NCBI RefSeq assembly: GCF_001421515.1
Contig: NZ_LMKM01000012.1
Coordinates: 304,335-368,334 of the forward strand
Direction: 5' to 3'
DNA from: Pedobacter sp. Leaf216
GTDB lineage: Bacteria; Bacteroidota; Bacteroidia; Sphingobacteriales; Sphingobacteriaceae
DNA length: 64,000 nt
In this document: in pieces, positions 27,778 through 38,003 of the stretch
Layout of the letters: the number at the start of each line of letters is the position of its first letter
How positions within the stretch are numbered: the first letter of the stretch is position 1
Notes under the pieces: model-generated
Told to the model about the DNA's origin: nothing
Seen by the model: the letters and a program-made list of their open reading frames with translations, nothing else
Database searches by the model: none
Program-made: the position numbers and the translations under genes

Positions 27778-28452
27778 TTATGTTTGTCGTTTCTTGTAAT
27801 TAACCAAATAAATATAATTCAACATACAGAACGAAGCCACTGCACCAAAGGTATGCCACAAAAAGTGGGTACCGATGCTCAATATATCCCATTTATCGGC
27901 AATACGAAAAGTGAGTGCAAATACAAAAGCAACCAAGGCAAAACCAACCCATTTACCATTTTTCCATTCTGTTTTAATGAGGTAGCCAAACACAGGGAAT
28001 AAAACAAGTGCTGCCATAAAAGCATAGTTGATGTTGATAAAAATCTGAAAATCACCGTTACTGAAAAGCCGCCTTACATAAAACTGAAATAAGGCATACA
28101 CTGCTACAATTAAAGCGGCGAAGTACCATTTTGTAAGTTTGGATAAAAAATAAATCCCCGCAGATAAACACAACAGCATTATAGGCATCCAGTCCATCAT
28201 AATAAATATTGGCCAGCGCCTTAAGCCATGGTAAGTAGTGCCTCCTATCCCTCCAATATATAGCAATACCAACGCAATGCTGAGAAAAGTGTGCTGTTTA
28301 AAATTCCCCCAGAGTTTTATCGTCCAGTAAACGGCAATGGCCAAAAACAAGCAACTTGTTAGGGTATTAAACGGTTCGGGAAAAAGCTGGCTCAAATTGG
28401 TTTCGGTGTACATTGTACCGCCATCGGGAGGGTTTTGATTTAAAGCGCTCAT
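27778..28452 (-). CDS. Ceramidase-like (CREST family) membrane hydrolase
   Basis: A 224-residue seven-pass membrane protein resembling alkaline ceramidases. Key residues line up with that family: E26 and N29 in PEPFNTLTS, H75 after TTY with D87 in MMDWMPI, and H196-x3-H200 in GTHFLWH, giving three histidines for zinc. Ceramidases split ceramide into sphingosine and fatty acid. This fits Sphingobacteriaceae, which make sphingolipids. The activity is inferred from motifs; other CREST hydrolases act on other lipids. It is a single gene, leftward. Confidence 0.78.
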   Translation of the reverse strand: MSALNQNPPDGGTMYTETNLSQLFPEPFNTLTSCLFLAIAVYWTIKLWGNFKQHTFLSIALVLLYIGGIGGTTYHGLRRWPIFIMMDWMPIMLLCLSAGIYFLSKLTKWYFAALIVAVYALFQFYVRRLFSNGDFQIFININYAFMAALVLFPVFGYLIKTEWKNGKWVGFALVAFVFALTFRIADKWDILSIGTHFLWHTFGAVASFCMLNYIYLVNYKKRQT

Positions 28453-28615
28453 GATAAGTTAACGTATACTAAAATTAAATGTTTCATGGTTCAGTGTAAC
28501 GATGAAGATGTAAAAATAATTTCGCATCTACATTTCCGGCAGATTAAATATCAATTAACCTATACTTCAAAAATCGTATTTATTTGTACTTTAGTTTTAG
28601 CTAAGCTATACCATT

Positions 28616-30067
28616 ATGAGCAAATTATTAATTGTTTTTTTATTCCTATCTACCAGTATTTATGCCCAATCACCTCCTAAACCTTATGGTGCAGTGCCAT
28701 CGAAAAGGCAATTGGCCTGGCATGATATAGAGGTATATGGCTTAATTCATTTTACACCCACTACCTTCGAAAATAAGGAATGGGGCTTTGGTGATGCCGA
28801 TCCGAAAACTTTTAATCCAACCGATTTTAATGCCGATCAGATTATTAAAGCAGCAAAGGCAGGCGGGTTAAGAGGGATTATTTTAGTGGCTAAACACCAT
28901 GATGGCTTTGCGCTGTGGCCAACCAAAACCACTGAATATAACATTAGTAAAAGCCCATTTAGAGCAGGGAAAGGAAATTTAGTTAAAGAAGTAGAGCAGG
29001 CTGTACGTAAAAACGGTTTAAAATTTGGTGTGTATTGCTCGCCATGGGACAGGAATAATGCGCTTTATGGCACCGATAAATACCTTGCCATTTATCAGGC
29101 GCAATTAAAGGAACTCTACAGCAATTTTGGTGAGCTTTTTATGAGCTGGCATGATGGTGCCAATGGTGGCGAGGGATATTATGGCGGCGCAAAAGAAAAA
29201 CGATCTATTGATAATACCACGTACTACGATTGGAAAAATACCTGGGCAATTACACGGAAAATGCAGCCAATGGCAAATATTTTTAGCGATATTGGTTTGG
29301 ATATCCGCTGGGTTGGCAATGAAGACGGTAATGCTTCAGTAACCTCATGGGCCACTTTTACACCAATGGCACCTGATGGAAAAAGTGCAGCCGTACCTGG
29401 CCAGGCAAATTACCCGCAAAGCCCCGAAGGAATTAGAAATGGTAAATTCTGGATGCCGGCCGAATGCGATGTTCCCTTGAGAAAAGGCTGGTTTTATCAC
29501 CCTAATGAAAAACCAAAAACACCAGAAGCTTTATTCGACCTATATTTAAAAAGCGTTGGCCGTGGTGCAGGATTAGACCTCGGTTTAGCACCCGATACCC
29601 GTGGGCAGCTGCACAACGATGATGTTGCTGCACTAAAAACGTTTGGCGACATGGTGAAACATACTTTTGAGCATAATCTGGCTAAAAATGCATCAATCAA
29701 AGCAAGCAATAGTCGGGGTAAAAAGTATAATGCGGCTAACCTGCTTGATGGCAAAAAGGATAGTTACTGGGCCACACAAGATAATGCCCATAAGGCAAAC
29801 ATAGAACTGGATTTAAAAGCAGCCAAAACCTTTGATATCATTAGCCTGCAAGAATTTATTGCTTTAGGGCAACGAATTGAAGCTTACACTATTGAAGTAC
29901 TTGTAAATAACACCTGGAAAAAAGTTTACGATGGTACTAGCATCGGCGCAAAACGCTTAATTAAATTGGAGAGTCCTGTTACAACTAATAAAGTAAAAAT
30001 AAATATTACCAAATCTCCGGTTTGTATTACGCTAAGTGAAATTGGGTTGTACAAAAAAGCAGTTTAA
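28616..30067 (+). CDS. GH29 alpha-L-fucosidase
   Basis: A 483-residue exported alpha-L-fucosidase. Signal peptide to about 18 (SIYAQ). The GH29 barrel contains LIHFTPTTFENKEWGFG, LVAKHHDGFALWPTKTTEY, GKGNLVKEV, YCSPWDRN and MSWHDGANGG, which carries the likely nucleophile Asp. A C-terminal F5/8-type (CBM32-like) binding module spans about 365-480. It acts outside the cytoplasm on fucosylated glycans. Its stop codon is 2 bp from that of the convergent rhomboid gene. Confidence 0.93.
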   Translation: MSKLLIVFLFLSTSIYAQSPPKPYGAVPSKRQLAWHDIEVYGLIHFTPTTFENKEWGFGDADPKTFNPTDFNADQIIKAAKAGGLRGIILVAKHHDGFALWPTKTTEYNISKSPFRAGKGNLVKEVEQAVRKNGLKFGVYCSPWDRNNALYGTDKYLAIYQAQLKELYSNFGELFMSWHDGANGGEGYYGGAKEKRSIDNTTYYDWKNTWAITRKMQPMANIFSDIGLDIRWVGNEDGNASVTSWATFTPMAPDGKSAAVPGQANYPQSPEGIRNGKFWMPAECDVPLRKGWFYHPNEKPKTPEALFDLYLKSVGRGAGLDLGLAPDTRGQLHNDDVAALKTFGDMVKHTFEHNLAKNASIKASNSRGKKYNAANLLDGKKDSYWATQDNAHKANIELDLKAAKTFDIISLQEFIALGQRIEAYTIEVLVNNTWKKVYDGTSIGAKRLIKLESPVTTNKVKINITKSPVCITLSEIGLYKKAV

Positions 30068-30069
30068 AC

Positions 30070-31596
30070 TTAATCTGGTTTGTAAAGGATTTCGAAAACT
30101 TGTGCCAGTGCATTAGAAGTCTGTTTGCTATAGCGATAAGTGCTATCGGCCTTAATATCTCTGTACATCAGCATTACGGCACGATGGGATGCTTTACTCA
30201 GTTTAATTTTTTCCTCTCGTTCTTTAGCATCTTCAGGCTTTAAATTTAAGGCCTGCATTTGTTTAATTACAACAAGGTTCCTTTCCATCGGTATAATGCC
30301 ATCCTGCTTAATAGAGGTAAGCTTTACATCCTTTGGTAAGGAAATCTTTAAATTCATAATGCTGTTAAGCGAGCCCATATTACCGTTAAAAGTATCCCTT
30401 AATTTGCGGTACTCTTCAGTTCCATACTTTGGGCTAAAATAAAGCACTCCGCTAAAAAACAGCAGAAATAAAAGTACTGAAACTGCATACCTTGCCCAGC
30501 TTTTAATTTCAAAACTTTCATCCCATTTATAGTTAAGCAAATAGGTAAAAATAAAACCTGAAATAAAACCGCCAACATGTGCGGCATTATCTACTCTTTT
30601 GCCAAATGCACCATTTAGGAGTACCAGTAAGGAGACAATTAAGGTACTCATTAATAATGCTTTCGTTGCTTTACGTTCAAAAGATTTAGTAATCAATAAA
30701 GCAATAAAAGCGCCATATAAGCCCATTATAGCTCCTGAAGCGCCCATCATCACTCCTTCCTGATGAAAAATTAAACTCACCAAGCCGCCACAAATGCCGC
30801 TCACCAAATAAATAAAGAGGTATTTTTTCCAGCCCAGTTTATTTTCGATCATTAAACCCAGATAAACCAGGGCATACATATTAAAAAACAAGTGCGATTT
30901 AGATCCGTGAATAAACTGATAGGTAATTAAACGCCAGTATTCGCCGCCCAGCACAAGATTACGCTGATTAACCCCAAAATTTAATGAAATCCTTCTTATT
31001 TCCTCAATATAATCATCATGAGAAGCACTCCCGGTTTTTAATGATAGATTGATCATTAATACGGCCGAAAAAAGGAAAATTGCTACATAATAAAAAACAT
31101 TGATCAGGACAACGATCGGCGTTGCGGTATAACCTTTTTGGGGGAAGAACAGGAAGAAAACATTTTTGATCTTATTTTTTGTTGCCAAAGGGGCCTTTTC
31201 AAAATAATGATCATCCTGCGTTGCTATAAGCTGGTGAAATTTAGACAAACTTTCTTCCCAAACATCTTTAAGATGAAACTCAACATATTCAAATTCATGA
31301 AAGAACTTTTCGAGGTTTAAGTCGTTCTTGCCATAATCATTAAAAAGCATCTGGATACCCACACACTCACTCTTTACTACAGCGAAATTTCCATGGATGC
31401 GGATTGATATTTCTTCACTATAGGATTGGAAAGATATTGGTGTGTAAGCAATTAGCCCGCTTTCAGACACATGACTAAGGCTCCAACCCAGATTTTCGAT
31501 CACCTGCCTGGCAACAATTAAATATTTATCTGCCGGAAAATCGGCCAAAGGAATATATTTTTCAATTTTAGGCGAGTAACCCCAACTTACAGACAT
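30070..31596 (-). CDS. Rhomboid-family intramembrane protease
   Basis: A 508-residue protein: a soluble N-terminal region (about 1-165), a rhomboid domain (about 165-365) and a soluble C-terminal tail (about 390-508). The catalytic pair is visible: Ser287 in MGASGAIMG and His340 in NAAHVGGF. The entry motif WRLITYQFIHGSKSHLFFNM is also typical. It cleaves membrane proteins within the bilayer; the substrate is unknown. The methyltransferase gene ends 6 bp upstream, so the two form an operon. Confidence 0.92.
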   Translation of the reverse strand: MSVSWGYSPKIEKYIPLADFPADKYLIVARQVIENLGWSLSHVSESGLIAYTPISFQSYSEEISIRIHGNFAVVKSECVGIQMLFNDYGKNDLNLEKFFHEFEYVEFHLKDVWEESLSKFHQLIATQDDHYFEKAPLATKNKIKNVFFLFFPQKGYTATPIVVLINVFYYVAIFLFSAVLMINLSLKTGSASHDDYIEEIRRISLNFGVNQRNLVLGGEYWRLITYQFIHGSKSHLFFNMYALVYLGLMIENKLGWKKYLFIYLVSGICGGLVSLIFHQEGVMMGASGAIMGLYGAFIALLITKSFERKATKALLMSTLIVSLLVLLNGAFGKRVDNAAHVGGFISGFIFTYLLNYKWDESFEIKSWARYAVSVLLFLLFFSGVLYFSPKYGTEEYRKLRDTFNGNMGSLNSIMNLKISLPKDVKLTSIKQDGIIPMERNLVVIKQMQALNLKPEDAKEREEKIKLSKASHRAVMLMYRDIKADSTYRYSKQTSNALAQVFEILYKPD

Positions 31597-31602
31597 AGCG
31601 CG

Positions 31603-32352
31603 TTAATTTTTCTTCGCCACTAATATAATATAAGGTGATAGATTTTTGCTTTCGAAAGGGATAATCTTTGTAAATACTTTACCTGTTAACCAAACTGCTT
31701 TTTTAAATAAACGAACACCTGCAGATTTTTGGCTTTCATTCTCCAACCATACGCTAAAACGACCAAAATACCCCGATTTTACCTCACTGAGACCAGCTTG
31801 CTCACATATTGATTTCAATAACGCGGGATCCATGCTATCGATATTATGTTTGTCGTAGTTTTCTTTATCAAAATTCTTTTGAAACCAACCGTTAACCGCT
31901 TTAAAATTTGGCAATGTAATAAATAATGTGCCTCCTGGTTTTACAAAGGCAATGTGGCGGTTAATTATATCGGCAGTATCATTAAAATGTTCAATTAAAC
32001 CACAGCTTAACACAAGATCGTACTGTTTTTTGGGCGTGTAGTTAAAAAGGTCGGTTTCGACGATATGGATATCACTTTCAGTTAAATTATTTTTCTCTAA
32101 AAGCTCGTTTACAACAGGTGGATGCACAAAATAATCTAAAAGCGTAACATCAAGCTTAAAGTATTTTTTTAGGAATACGGCATAATAACCCGGGAAACCA
32201 CCCAACTCAATGGCAGTTTTAACATTATTCTTTTGAATAACATCAGCCAGTTGCAGGTGAAATAAATAGTTTGAAGGTAACTGAACCGCTAGTCCTTTTT
32301 TACTTTCCCAATAATTTACCCAAAAAGCCCTGTCGGTTAATAAATTTGCCAT
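31603..32352 (-). CDS. Class I SAM-dependent methyltransferase
   Basis: A 249-residue methyltransferase. The SAM motif is AIELGGFPGYYAVFL (about 42-56), with DVTLLDYF as the post-motif acidic strand, VLSCGLIEHFND as motif IV and the Methyltransf_11-like arrangement. No membrane segment. The substrate is unknown; it could act on lipid, glycan or a small molecule. It is upstream of and co-directional with the rhomboid gene at 6 bp. Confidence 0.85.
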   Translation of the reverse strand: MANLLTDRAFWVNYWESKKGLAVQLPSNYLFHLQLADVIQKNNVKTAIELGGFPGYYAVFLKKYFKLDVTLLDYFVHPPVVNELLEKNNLTESDIHIVETDLFNYTPKKQYDLVLSCGLIEHFNDTADIINRHIAFVKPGGTLFITLPNFKAVNGWFQKNFDKENYDKHNIDSMDPALLKSICEQAGLSEVKSGYFGRFSVWLENESQKSAGVRLFKKAVWLTGKVFTKIIPFESKNLSPYIILVAKKN

Positions 32353-32450
32353 GTTTTAAATAATTCCAATCCCAAAGAAACGGAAAAAAATGGTTAATTG
32401 TTAAAAGTGGTTAACTGTTTAAACTGTGAAAATGCGTTAAAAGCATATGC

Positions 32451-35400
32451 TTACTTCAAATCTTTCAAAATTTCAGCTACTGCTCTTTCCAGTTGAGGAT
32501 CTTTATCTGCCAGGCGGTCTTCAAAAGTATTTTTTACAAAAATATCTGGTTTAACACCTTCCTTTTCGATATTCTTGCCATCCATAGTATAACAACCCCA
32601 GGATGGTAAACGGTATGAAGAACCATCAACCAAACCTTTAGCTGAAGTAAAAATAATCCATCTGTAGGTTTCTGTGCCAATAATTTTACCCAATTTTAAT
32701 TGTTTAAAACCCGCAGCAGTCATTTCTGCATCACTTAAAGATTGCTCATTAACCAACAGCACAATTGGCTTAGCCGCCGGACCAAAATTACTTTGCGGAG
32801 CCAATTTGCCACCACGGTATTTCCATTGGAGGTACAGCCGCTGAGAAAGAAATTTCAGCACATCATCATGTACATTTCCCCCGGTATTGTAACGCAGATC
32901 GAGAATAATAGCCTCTTTATTTTCTTCCTGTGCAACCATATCCAAAAGAAAAGTTTCCAATTCGCCACCGCTCATATTTTTCATATAAGAATAGGCAATT
33001 CGGTTATTGCTCCATTTATCAACATTTTTATGGTTTCGACTAATCCATTCATCATAAAGATTTCCCCTCAAAGTACCCGAACTTTCTGGATGTAAATTAA
33101 CAAATACATCCTTTCCATTACGTTTAAAGGTTAAGGTAATCTCTTTATCTAACGATGGCTTACTAAAATAATAATCGCGGTCTATTTTTTCATCCACCTT
33201 AACACCATTCACTTCTGTTAAAATATCTCCTGGTAAAATATTCGTTCCGTTACGTGCAGCATTACTTTTTGCAGCCACACGTACAACCTTTAACGGGTTT
33301 TCGTTATCAAAAATAATCCCTGTTTCATTGGTGGTATAATTCAGATTTTTTCGTTCTTCTGCACCAGTACTATTAAAACCCATGTGCGAAGAATTCAACT
33401 CGCCCAACATATCATTTAATAAAATTCTAAGGTCGCTCCGGTTATTTACATAAGGCAAATAAGCAGCATAACGCGTTCTCATTTTATCCCAATCAACACC
33501 ATGGAATTTTTCATCATAGAAATTCTCATCCAAACCCACCCAGGTTTCGAAAAACATCTGGTTAAATTCTGCATTCAGATTTCTCGTAAATTTATAGTCG
33601 TGGTCTACCCGATCAAGTTTATTGCCTTCTAACGAGTACTTGTTAATTGTACCCCGCGATAAGACGTAAAATTTATCACCTGCTGAGATAATTGAATAAT
33701 CGCCACCATCGGCCACCTTTTCGGTTTTATTGGCTTCGAAAGGCTCAATGGTAGTCCGGTAAAGCCCGGGAGCACCCCCTTCGTGGTTAGAGGAATAAAA
33801 CACATAGGTTTTATCCCCTTTGGCAAAGGCATCAGTTCCGTATTGGCCACCAAAAGCCGGACCAACCAGTTCAATGCGATCCAGAATATTCTGGGTATTA
33901 ATTGTGATGATATTTGCCGGCTTTGGTGTTGGTTTTACCTCTGTTTTCTTTTTAGCAGTATCTGCTTTTGCTTTTTTAGTATTGGATATTGCAGGCTTAA
34001 CTTCAGTTGGGGCAGGCTTGGTTTCTTTAAATAAATCATCAAATTTATCAGAGCGGTAAGCTTCATCATAATTATCCAATGCCATCCTGTAAATATGTGC
34101 ATTGGCCATTCCTGTTGGATAAGATGGCTTGGTGCGTGCACTTGTAAAAAAGATATATTTTCCGTCTGGCGACCAGGCAGGCCCGGTTTCGGTAACACCG
34201 GTATTGGTTAAATTAATGGTTTTATCGCCTTTAATGTTGTGTACCATGATATCCTGTTCAAAGTTTCGATAAACGGTAAATAGTACATATTCATCATTAG
34301 GTGAAAAACTTGGTGCAGCATTTTGCAAAGCCCAAAACTCATCGGTTACTAAGGTTTTAGCTTCGAAAGTTTTAAGGTTCATCAGTTTAAGCTCATTTCT
34401 ACCGCTCAGATACACGGCCATGGTTTTGGTTTTATTCAGTGTAACATCGCGCACATTTGCTTTATCTTTCGTAAGCTGTTTTACCGATCCTTTTCCATCA
34501 CCGGTAATGGTAAACCAGTTTTGATAGCCGTTAGCGGTTTCGCTGAATAATATTGTTTTGTTATCTGCAAGCCACTTACATTCGAGTGCCCGTTCGCCGC
34601 TATTGGTAATTTTCCGGATAAACTTTCCGTCAGCATCACTTACAAATACCTCACCCCGAGAAACAAAGGCCATTTTTTTACCATCGGTGGATACGTCAAA
34701 TGCTGAGATATTTCCGCGTACTTCATACTCCTGCTCTTTACTCAAAACCTGGTTGCGGGATGTGCTGATATTCACCCTTTCTGCCTTTTTTGAGGTTACA
34801 TCATAAGTATACAATTGATAATCCTTTTCAAAAACAACGGTGGTTCCATTGGCCGATACAAAAGGACGTTTAATTGATGTATCAAAATTAGTAAGTCCGG
34901 TTTTTTTACCTCCAATAAACGTGTAAAGATTGTATTCTTCATTGCCTTCATCCGATACGAAAAATATGTTGCCTTTTTGATCGATGCTCGTCCAGAAATC
35001 TTTTCCGATATAATCGGTATAGCGTTTATAACTTTTTGATTTTGGATTATACGATTGAATATCAGGATTATATGCCCCTTTATAATGTTTGCGGTTTGCA
35101 AATCGATAACTTTCCCAGGTATCGTTAAAAAACAGCTCACCATCAGGCGATTCGGCAATATGATGAGTGGTATTAAAATAATTATCGAACAACCGTTTGG
35201 CTGTACCTCCAGTTACACTCACTTTATAGCTTGAAAAAGAATTGTATCGGCCGGAAGTAAAATAGATCGTTTTCGAATCCCAGCTCCAGTTGTCCACTTC
35301 ATCCGCAGCATCATTAAAAATGAGTTGTTTAATGTCGCCACCCGTTAAAGGCATCACATACACATCATAATTGCCAAACTGATTGGATGAAAAAGCCATC

Positions 35401-35639
35401 CATTTGCCATCGGGAGATATTTTAGGGTTAATTTCTTCGCCCTGCATCGCTGTAACCCTTGCCGCTACACCACCTTTTACAGGTACTTTCCAAATATCAC
35501 CATCATAGCTGAATACTATTGTTTGTGCATCGGGCGTTAAAGCAGGGTATGCCGCGAAATACGTTTGATTTTGAGCAAAAGAATGAACTGGCAACAAAAA
35601 CGCCAGTGTTGCAAGCGATTTTAACAGGGATTTGATCAT
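32451..35639 (-). CDS. Tricorn-like S41 peptidase, exported
   Basis: A 1062-residue exported protease related to archaeal tricorn. After a signal peptide (about 1-22) come two beta-propeller regions with repeated WSPDGKYIFFTS-type blades, a PDZ domain (GTNILPGDILTEVNGVKVDE) and the S41 core. Candidate catalytic residues: H713 in KFHGVDWD, and Ser969-Asp970 in QSLSDAEM, matching the tricorn Ser-Asp position. It probably degrades peptides in the periplasm or at the surface. The upstream region has a large inverted repeat. Confidence 0.93.
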   Translation of the reverse strand: MIKSLLKSLATLAFLLPVHSFAQNQTYFAAYPALTPDAQTIVFSYDGDIWKVPVKGGVAARVTAMQGEEINPKISPDGKWMAFSSNQFGNYDVYVMPLTGGDIKQLIFNDAADEVDNWSWDSKTIYFTSGRYNSFSSYKVSVTGGTAKRLFDNYFNTTHHIAESPDGELFFNDTWESYRFANRKHYKGAYNPDIQSYNPKSKSYKRYTDYIGKDFWTSIDQKGNIFFVSDEGNEEYNLYTFIGGKKTGLTNFDTSIKRPFVSANGTTVVFEKDYQLYTYDVTSKKAERVNISTSRNQVLSKEQEYEVRGNISAFDVSTDGKKMAFVSRGEVFVSDADGKFIRKITNSGERALECKWLADNKTILFSETANGYQNWFTITGDGKGSVKQLTKDKANVRDVTLNKTKTMAVYLSGRNELKLMNLKTFEAKTLVTDEFWALQNAAPSFSPNDEYVLFTVYRNFEQDIMVHNIKGDKTINLTNTGVTETGPAWSPDGKYIFFTSARTKPSYPTGMANAHIYRMALDNYDEAYRSDKFDDLFKETKPAPTEVKPAISNTKKAKADTAKKKTEVKPTPKPANIITINTQNILDRIELVGPAFGGQYGTDAFAKGDKTYVFYSSNHEGGAPGLYRTTIEPFEANKTEKVADGGDYSIISAGDKFYVLSRGTINKYSLEGNKLDRVDHDYKFTRNLNAEFNQMFFETWVGLDENFYDEKFHGVDWDKMRTRYAAYLPYVNNRSDLRILLNDMLGELNSSHMGFNSTGAEERKNLNYTTNETGIIFDNENPLKVVRVAAKSNAARNGTNILPGDILTEVNGVKVDEKIDRDYYFSKPSLDKEITLTFKRNGKDVFVNLHPESSGTLRGNLYDEWISRNHKNVDKWSNNRIAYSYMKNMSGGELETFLLDMVAQEENKEAIILDLRYNTGGNVHDDVLKFLSQRLYLQWKYRGGKLAPQSNFGPAAKPIVLLVNEQSLSDAEMTAAGFKQLKLGKIIGTETYRWIIFTSAKGLVDGSSYRLPSWGCYTMDGKNIEKEGVKPDIFVKNTFEDRLADKDPQLERAVAEILKDLK

Positions 35640-35655
35640 GATTTATTTTGTTTGG

Positions 35656-35725
35656 CTTTGATGCATGAACCCGGCTTGTTTAAAATAATCATTCATTTCA
35701 GACATGATTATTTTAAACATCAAAG
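35656..35725. repeat. Nested inverted repeat upstream of tricorn gene
   Basis: A perfect 16-bp inverted repeat (35677-35692 with 35704-35719, TGTTTAAAATAATCAT type, 11-nt loop) within an outer CTTTGATG / CATCAAAG pair. It is in the leader of the tricorn-like gene and could be an operator, a leader hairpin or the terminator of a lost gene. Confidence 0.75.
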
Positions 35726-35812
35726 GCTCCATCCTACAATTAAAAAGCAATAAAAAATATTAGGATGAAATTACACAACAGATTTTATATTCGTAAACAA
35801 TAAAATGTATTT

Positions 35813-37093
35813 TTGATTGATTTGAAAGTTGTACACCTAAATACCTATGATGGAAATGGCGGAGCAGGGCGGGCCTGTTTGCGCTTAAGTGACGCCCTAA
35901 AGGCCAATGGTATCGATTCAAAAGTATTGGTTTACTACAAATTTGGCCAAAACCCAAAAATAGATACTTTTAGCAATTCGCCTTTCCAAAAAGCAAAAGC
36001 CATTTATAACATTTTATCCGAAAGGTATTACGCCAAATGGCTAAGTAAATCGGTAAAAACACCCTTTAGTTTACAGTGGTTTGGCCGTTCGGTAATTAAC
36101 CATCCCGATGTTAAAAATGCCGATATTATTCATTTACATTGGGTAAACCACGGTTTTCTTAACCCAAAATTTTTGGCGCAGCTTGATGAACTGGAAAAAC
36201 CAATTGTATGGACATTTCATGATAGTAATGCCTTTACAGGTGGATGCCACGTGCGTTATGGTTGCGAAAACTTTCATCAACAATGTGGCAATTGCCCGAT
36301 TTTGAAAATTAGCGGCAAAGATGATATTTCGCACAAAACTTGGCTACGCAAGCAAAAAGCTTATAGCGCATTAAACTTTCACATTGTTGCACCAAGCAAA
36401 TGGATGGCTGCTTCAATAAAATTTAGCAGTTTACTGGGCACCAGAAAAGCCACAGTAATTCCAAATACCATTGAAACAAAAATTTTTAAACCCTACGTTA
36501 AATCAGAAGCTAAAAAAATCCTGAAAATTAATCCGGATAAATTTGTGCTGATGAGCGGATTTATGCCCTCAAAAAATGATAAACACAAAGGAACGCCTTA
36601 CTTAATTGAAGCGTTAGAAATTTTATCCCGAAGGGCTGGAATACAGAAAGAAAATATCGAAATTGTGATCTTCGGCAATAAAGAAAATGCCGAAATGCCA
36701 GAATTCCCATTTAAAACCACTTTTTTAGGCACTATTAATAAAGATGACCATTTAGCCAAATGTTACTCTGCTGCAGATGCTTTTATTACCCCTTCATTAG
36801 AAGATAACCTGCCGAATACTGTGATGGAAAGTTTATCATGTGCTACACCTGTTGTTGCTTTTACCACAGGTGGTATTCCGGATATGGTTAAACACATGCA
36901 AAACGGTTATCTGGCCGAATATCAGAATGCAGAGGACCTGGCAAATGGAATTGAATGGCTTTACCACCGCCCAAATAAAGAAGAAATACAAAAAGCAGCA
37001 AGGCTAAGCATTTTAACTGATTTCTCTGAAGAAGTAATTGCGGCAGAACATATTCATTTGTACGAAACATTGATTGATTTACAGCCGAAATAA
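35813..37093 (+). CDS. Group 1 glycosyltransferase
   Basis: A 426-residue GT-B glycosyltransferase. N-terminal features: TYDGNGGAGRACLRL acceptor loop and HLHWVNHGFLNPK. C-terminal donor site: PSLEDNLPNTVMESLSCATP and GGIPDMVKHMQNG. No ATG is available at the family start; TTG at 35813 (or 35822) is used. A second glycosyltransferase gene follows in the same direction after 155 bp, so both may build one surface polysaccharide or lipooligosaccharide. Sugar specificity cannot be read. Confidence 0.9.
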   Translation: MIDLKVVHLNTYDGNGGAGRACLRLSDALKANGIDSKVLVYYKFGQNPKIDTFSNSPFQKAKAIYNILSERYYAKWLSKSVKTPFSLQWFGRSVINHPDVKNADIIHLHWVNHGFLNPKFLAQLDELEKPIVWTFHDSNAFTGGCHVRYGCENFHQQCGNCPILKISGKDDISHKTWLRKQKAYSALNFHIVAPSKWMAASIKFSSLLGTRKATVIPNTIETKIFKPYVKSEAKKILKINPDKFVLMSGFMPSKNDKHKGTPYLIEALEILSRRAGIQKENIEIVIFGNKENAEMPEFPFKTTFLGTINKDDHLAKCYSAADAFITPSLEDNLPNTVMESLSCATPVVAFTTGGIPDMVKHMQNGYLAEYQNAEDLANGIEWLYHRPNKEEIQKAARLSILTDFSEEVIAAEHIHLYETLIDLQPK

Positions 37094-37248
37094 TTTTAAT
37101 AGCTATAGAAAAACAGCATTCACGGAAAATATTTAGATAGACTAGAGCAGGTTTTGACGCAAAATGTTTACCCAATTTCATTTCCACATTGAAAGAGAAA
37201 AATTGAGTAATCTTTATTAAATTTACTCCAATCCAAAAAAGCCATCCC

Positions 37249-37995
37249 TTGCCAAAGCTAACAGTCATCACTATTGTATACAATAACGTTCGCGATATCG
37301 AACGTACTCTCCAATCTGTTCTTAACCAAACATATAAAAAAATTGAATATATTGTAATCGACGGAGCATCAACAGATGGCACTTTACAGGTTGTTCAGCG
37401 TTATAAGAATCAGCTTACCAAAATTGTATCGGAGCCCGATAAGGGTATTTATGATGCCATGAACAAGGGGCTGGCATTAGCTACAGGCGATTATGTTTTA
37501 TTTATGAACTCAGGAGATGAGATTTATGATAACCATACCGTAGAAGATGTTTTTGCATCGGCTCCAGGTGCCGACATTTATTACGGCGAAACTGAAATGT
37601 ACAACGACAACTGGGAAAACCTGGGCCGAAGAAGGCATGAAGCACCAGAAAAATTCGATTGGACCAGTTTTAAATATGGCATGAATATAAGCCATCAGGC
37701 GATTTATATCAGAAGAAGCATTATTACGCCTTATGATTTAACTTATAAATACAGCTCAGATATTGATTGGATTATAAAAGCAGCAAAAAAAGCATCTAAT
37801 ATTGTAAATGTTCACCGCTATGTAGCCAAATACCTGGTAGGCGGCATGAGCAAGAAAAAACACCGTGAGAGCCTAAAAGAACGGTTTAAAATATTCACCA
37901 AATATTATGGCCTAATTCCTAATATTTTTAACCACATCGTTATTGCTAGTAATCTGGCCTTATATTTTGTTAAGCACCGTAGAACGAATGACTAA
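37249..37995 (+). CDS. Family 2 glycosyltransferase
   Basis: A 248-residue GT-A enzyme opening TVITIVYNNVRDIERTLQSV. Motifs: DGASTDGT (nucleotide-binding loop), EPDKGIYDAMNKGLALATGD, and FMNSGDEIY carrying the metal-binding acidic residues in place of DxD. The pattern matches WcaA-like transferases of exopolysaccharide and O-antigen clusters. The start is a TTG at 37249. No membrane segment. It follows the group 1 transferase. Confidence 0.9.
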   Translation: MPKLTVITIVYNNVRDIERTLQSVLNQTYKKIEYIVIDGASTDGTLQVVQRYKNQLTKIVSEPDKGIYDAMNKGLALATGDYVLFMNSGDEIYDNHTVEDVFASAPGADIYYGETEMYNDNWENLGRRRHEAPEKFDWTSFKYGMNISHQAIYIRRSIITPYDLTYKYSSDIDWIIKAAKKASNIVNVHRYVAKYLVGGMSKKKHRESLKERFKIFTKYYGLIPNIFNHIVIASNLALYFVKHRRTND

Positions 37996-38003
37996 TATTT
38001 GTC

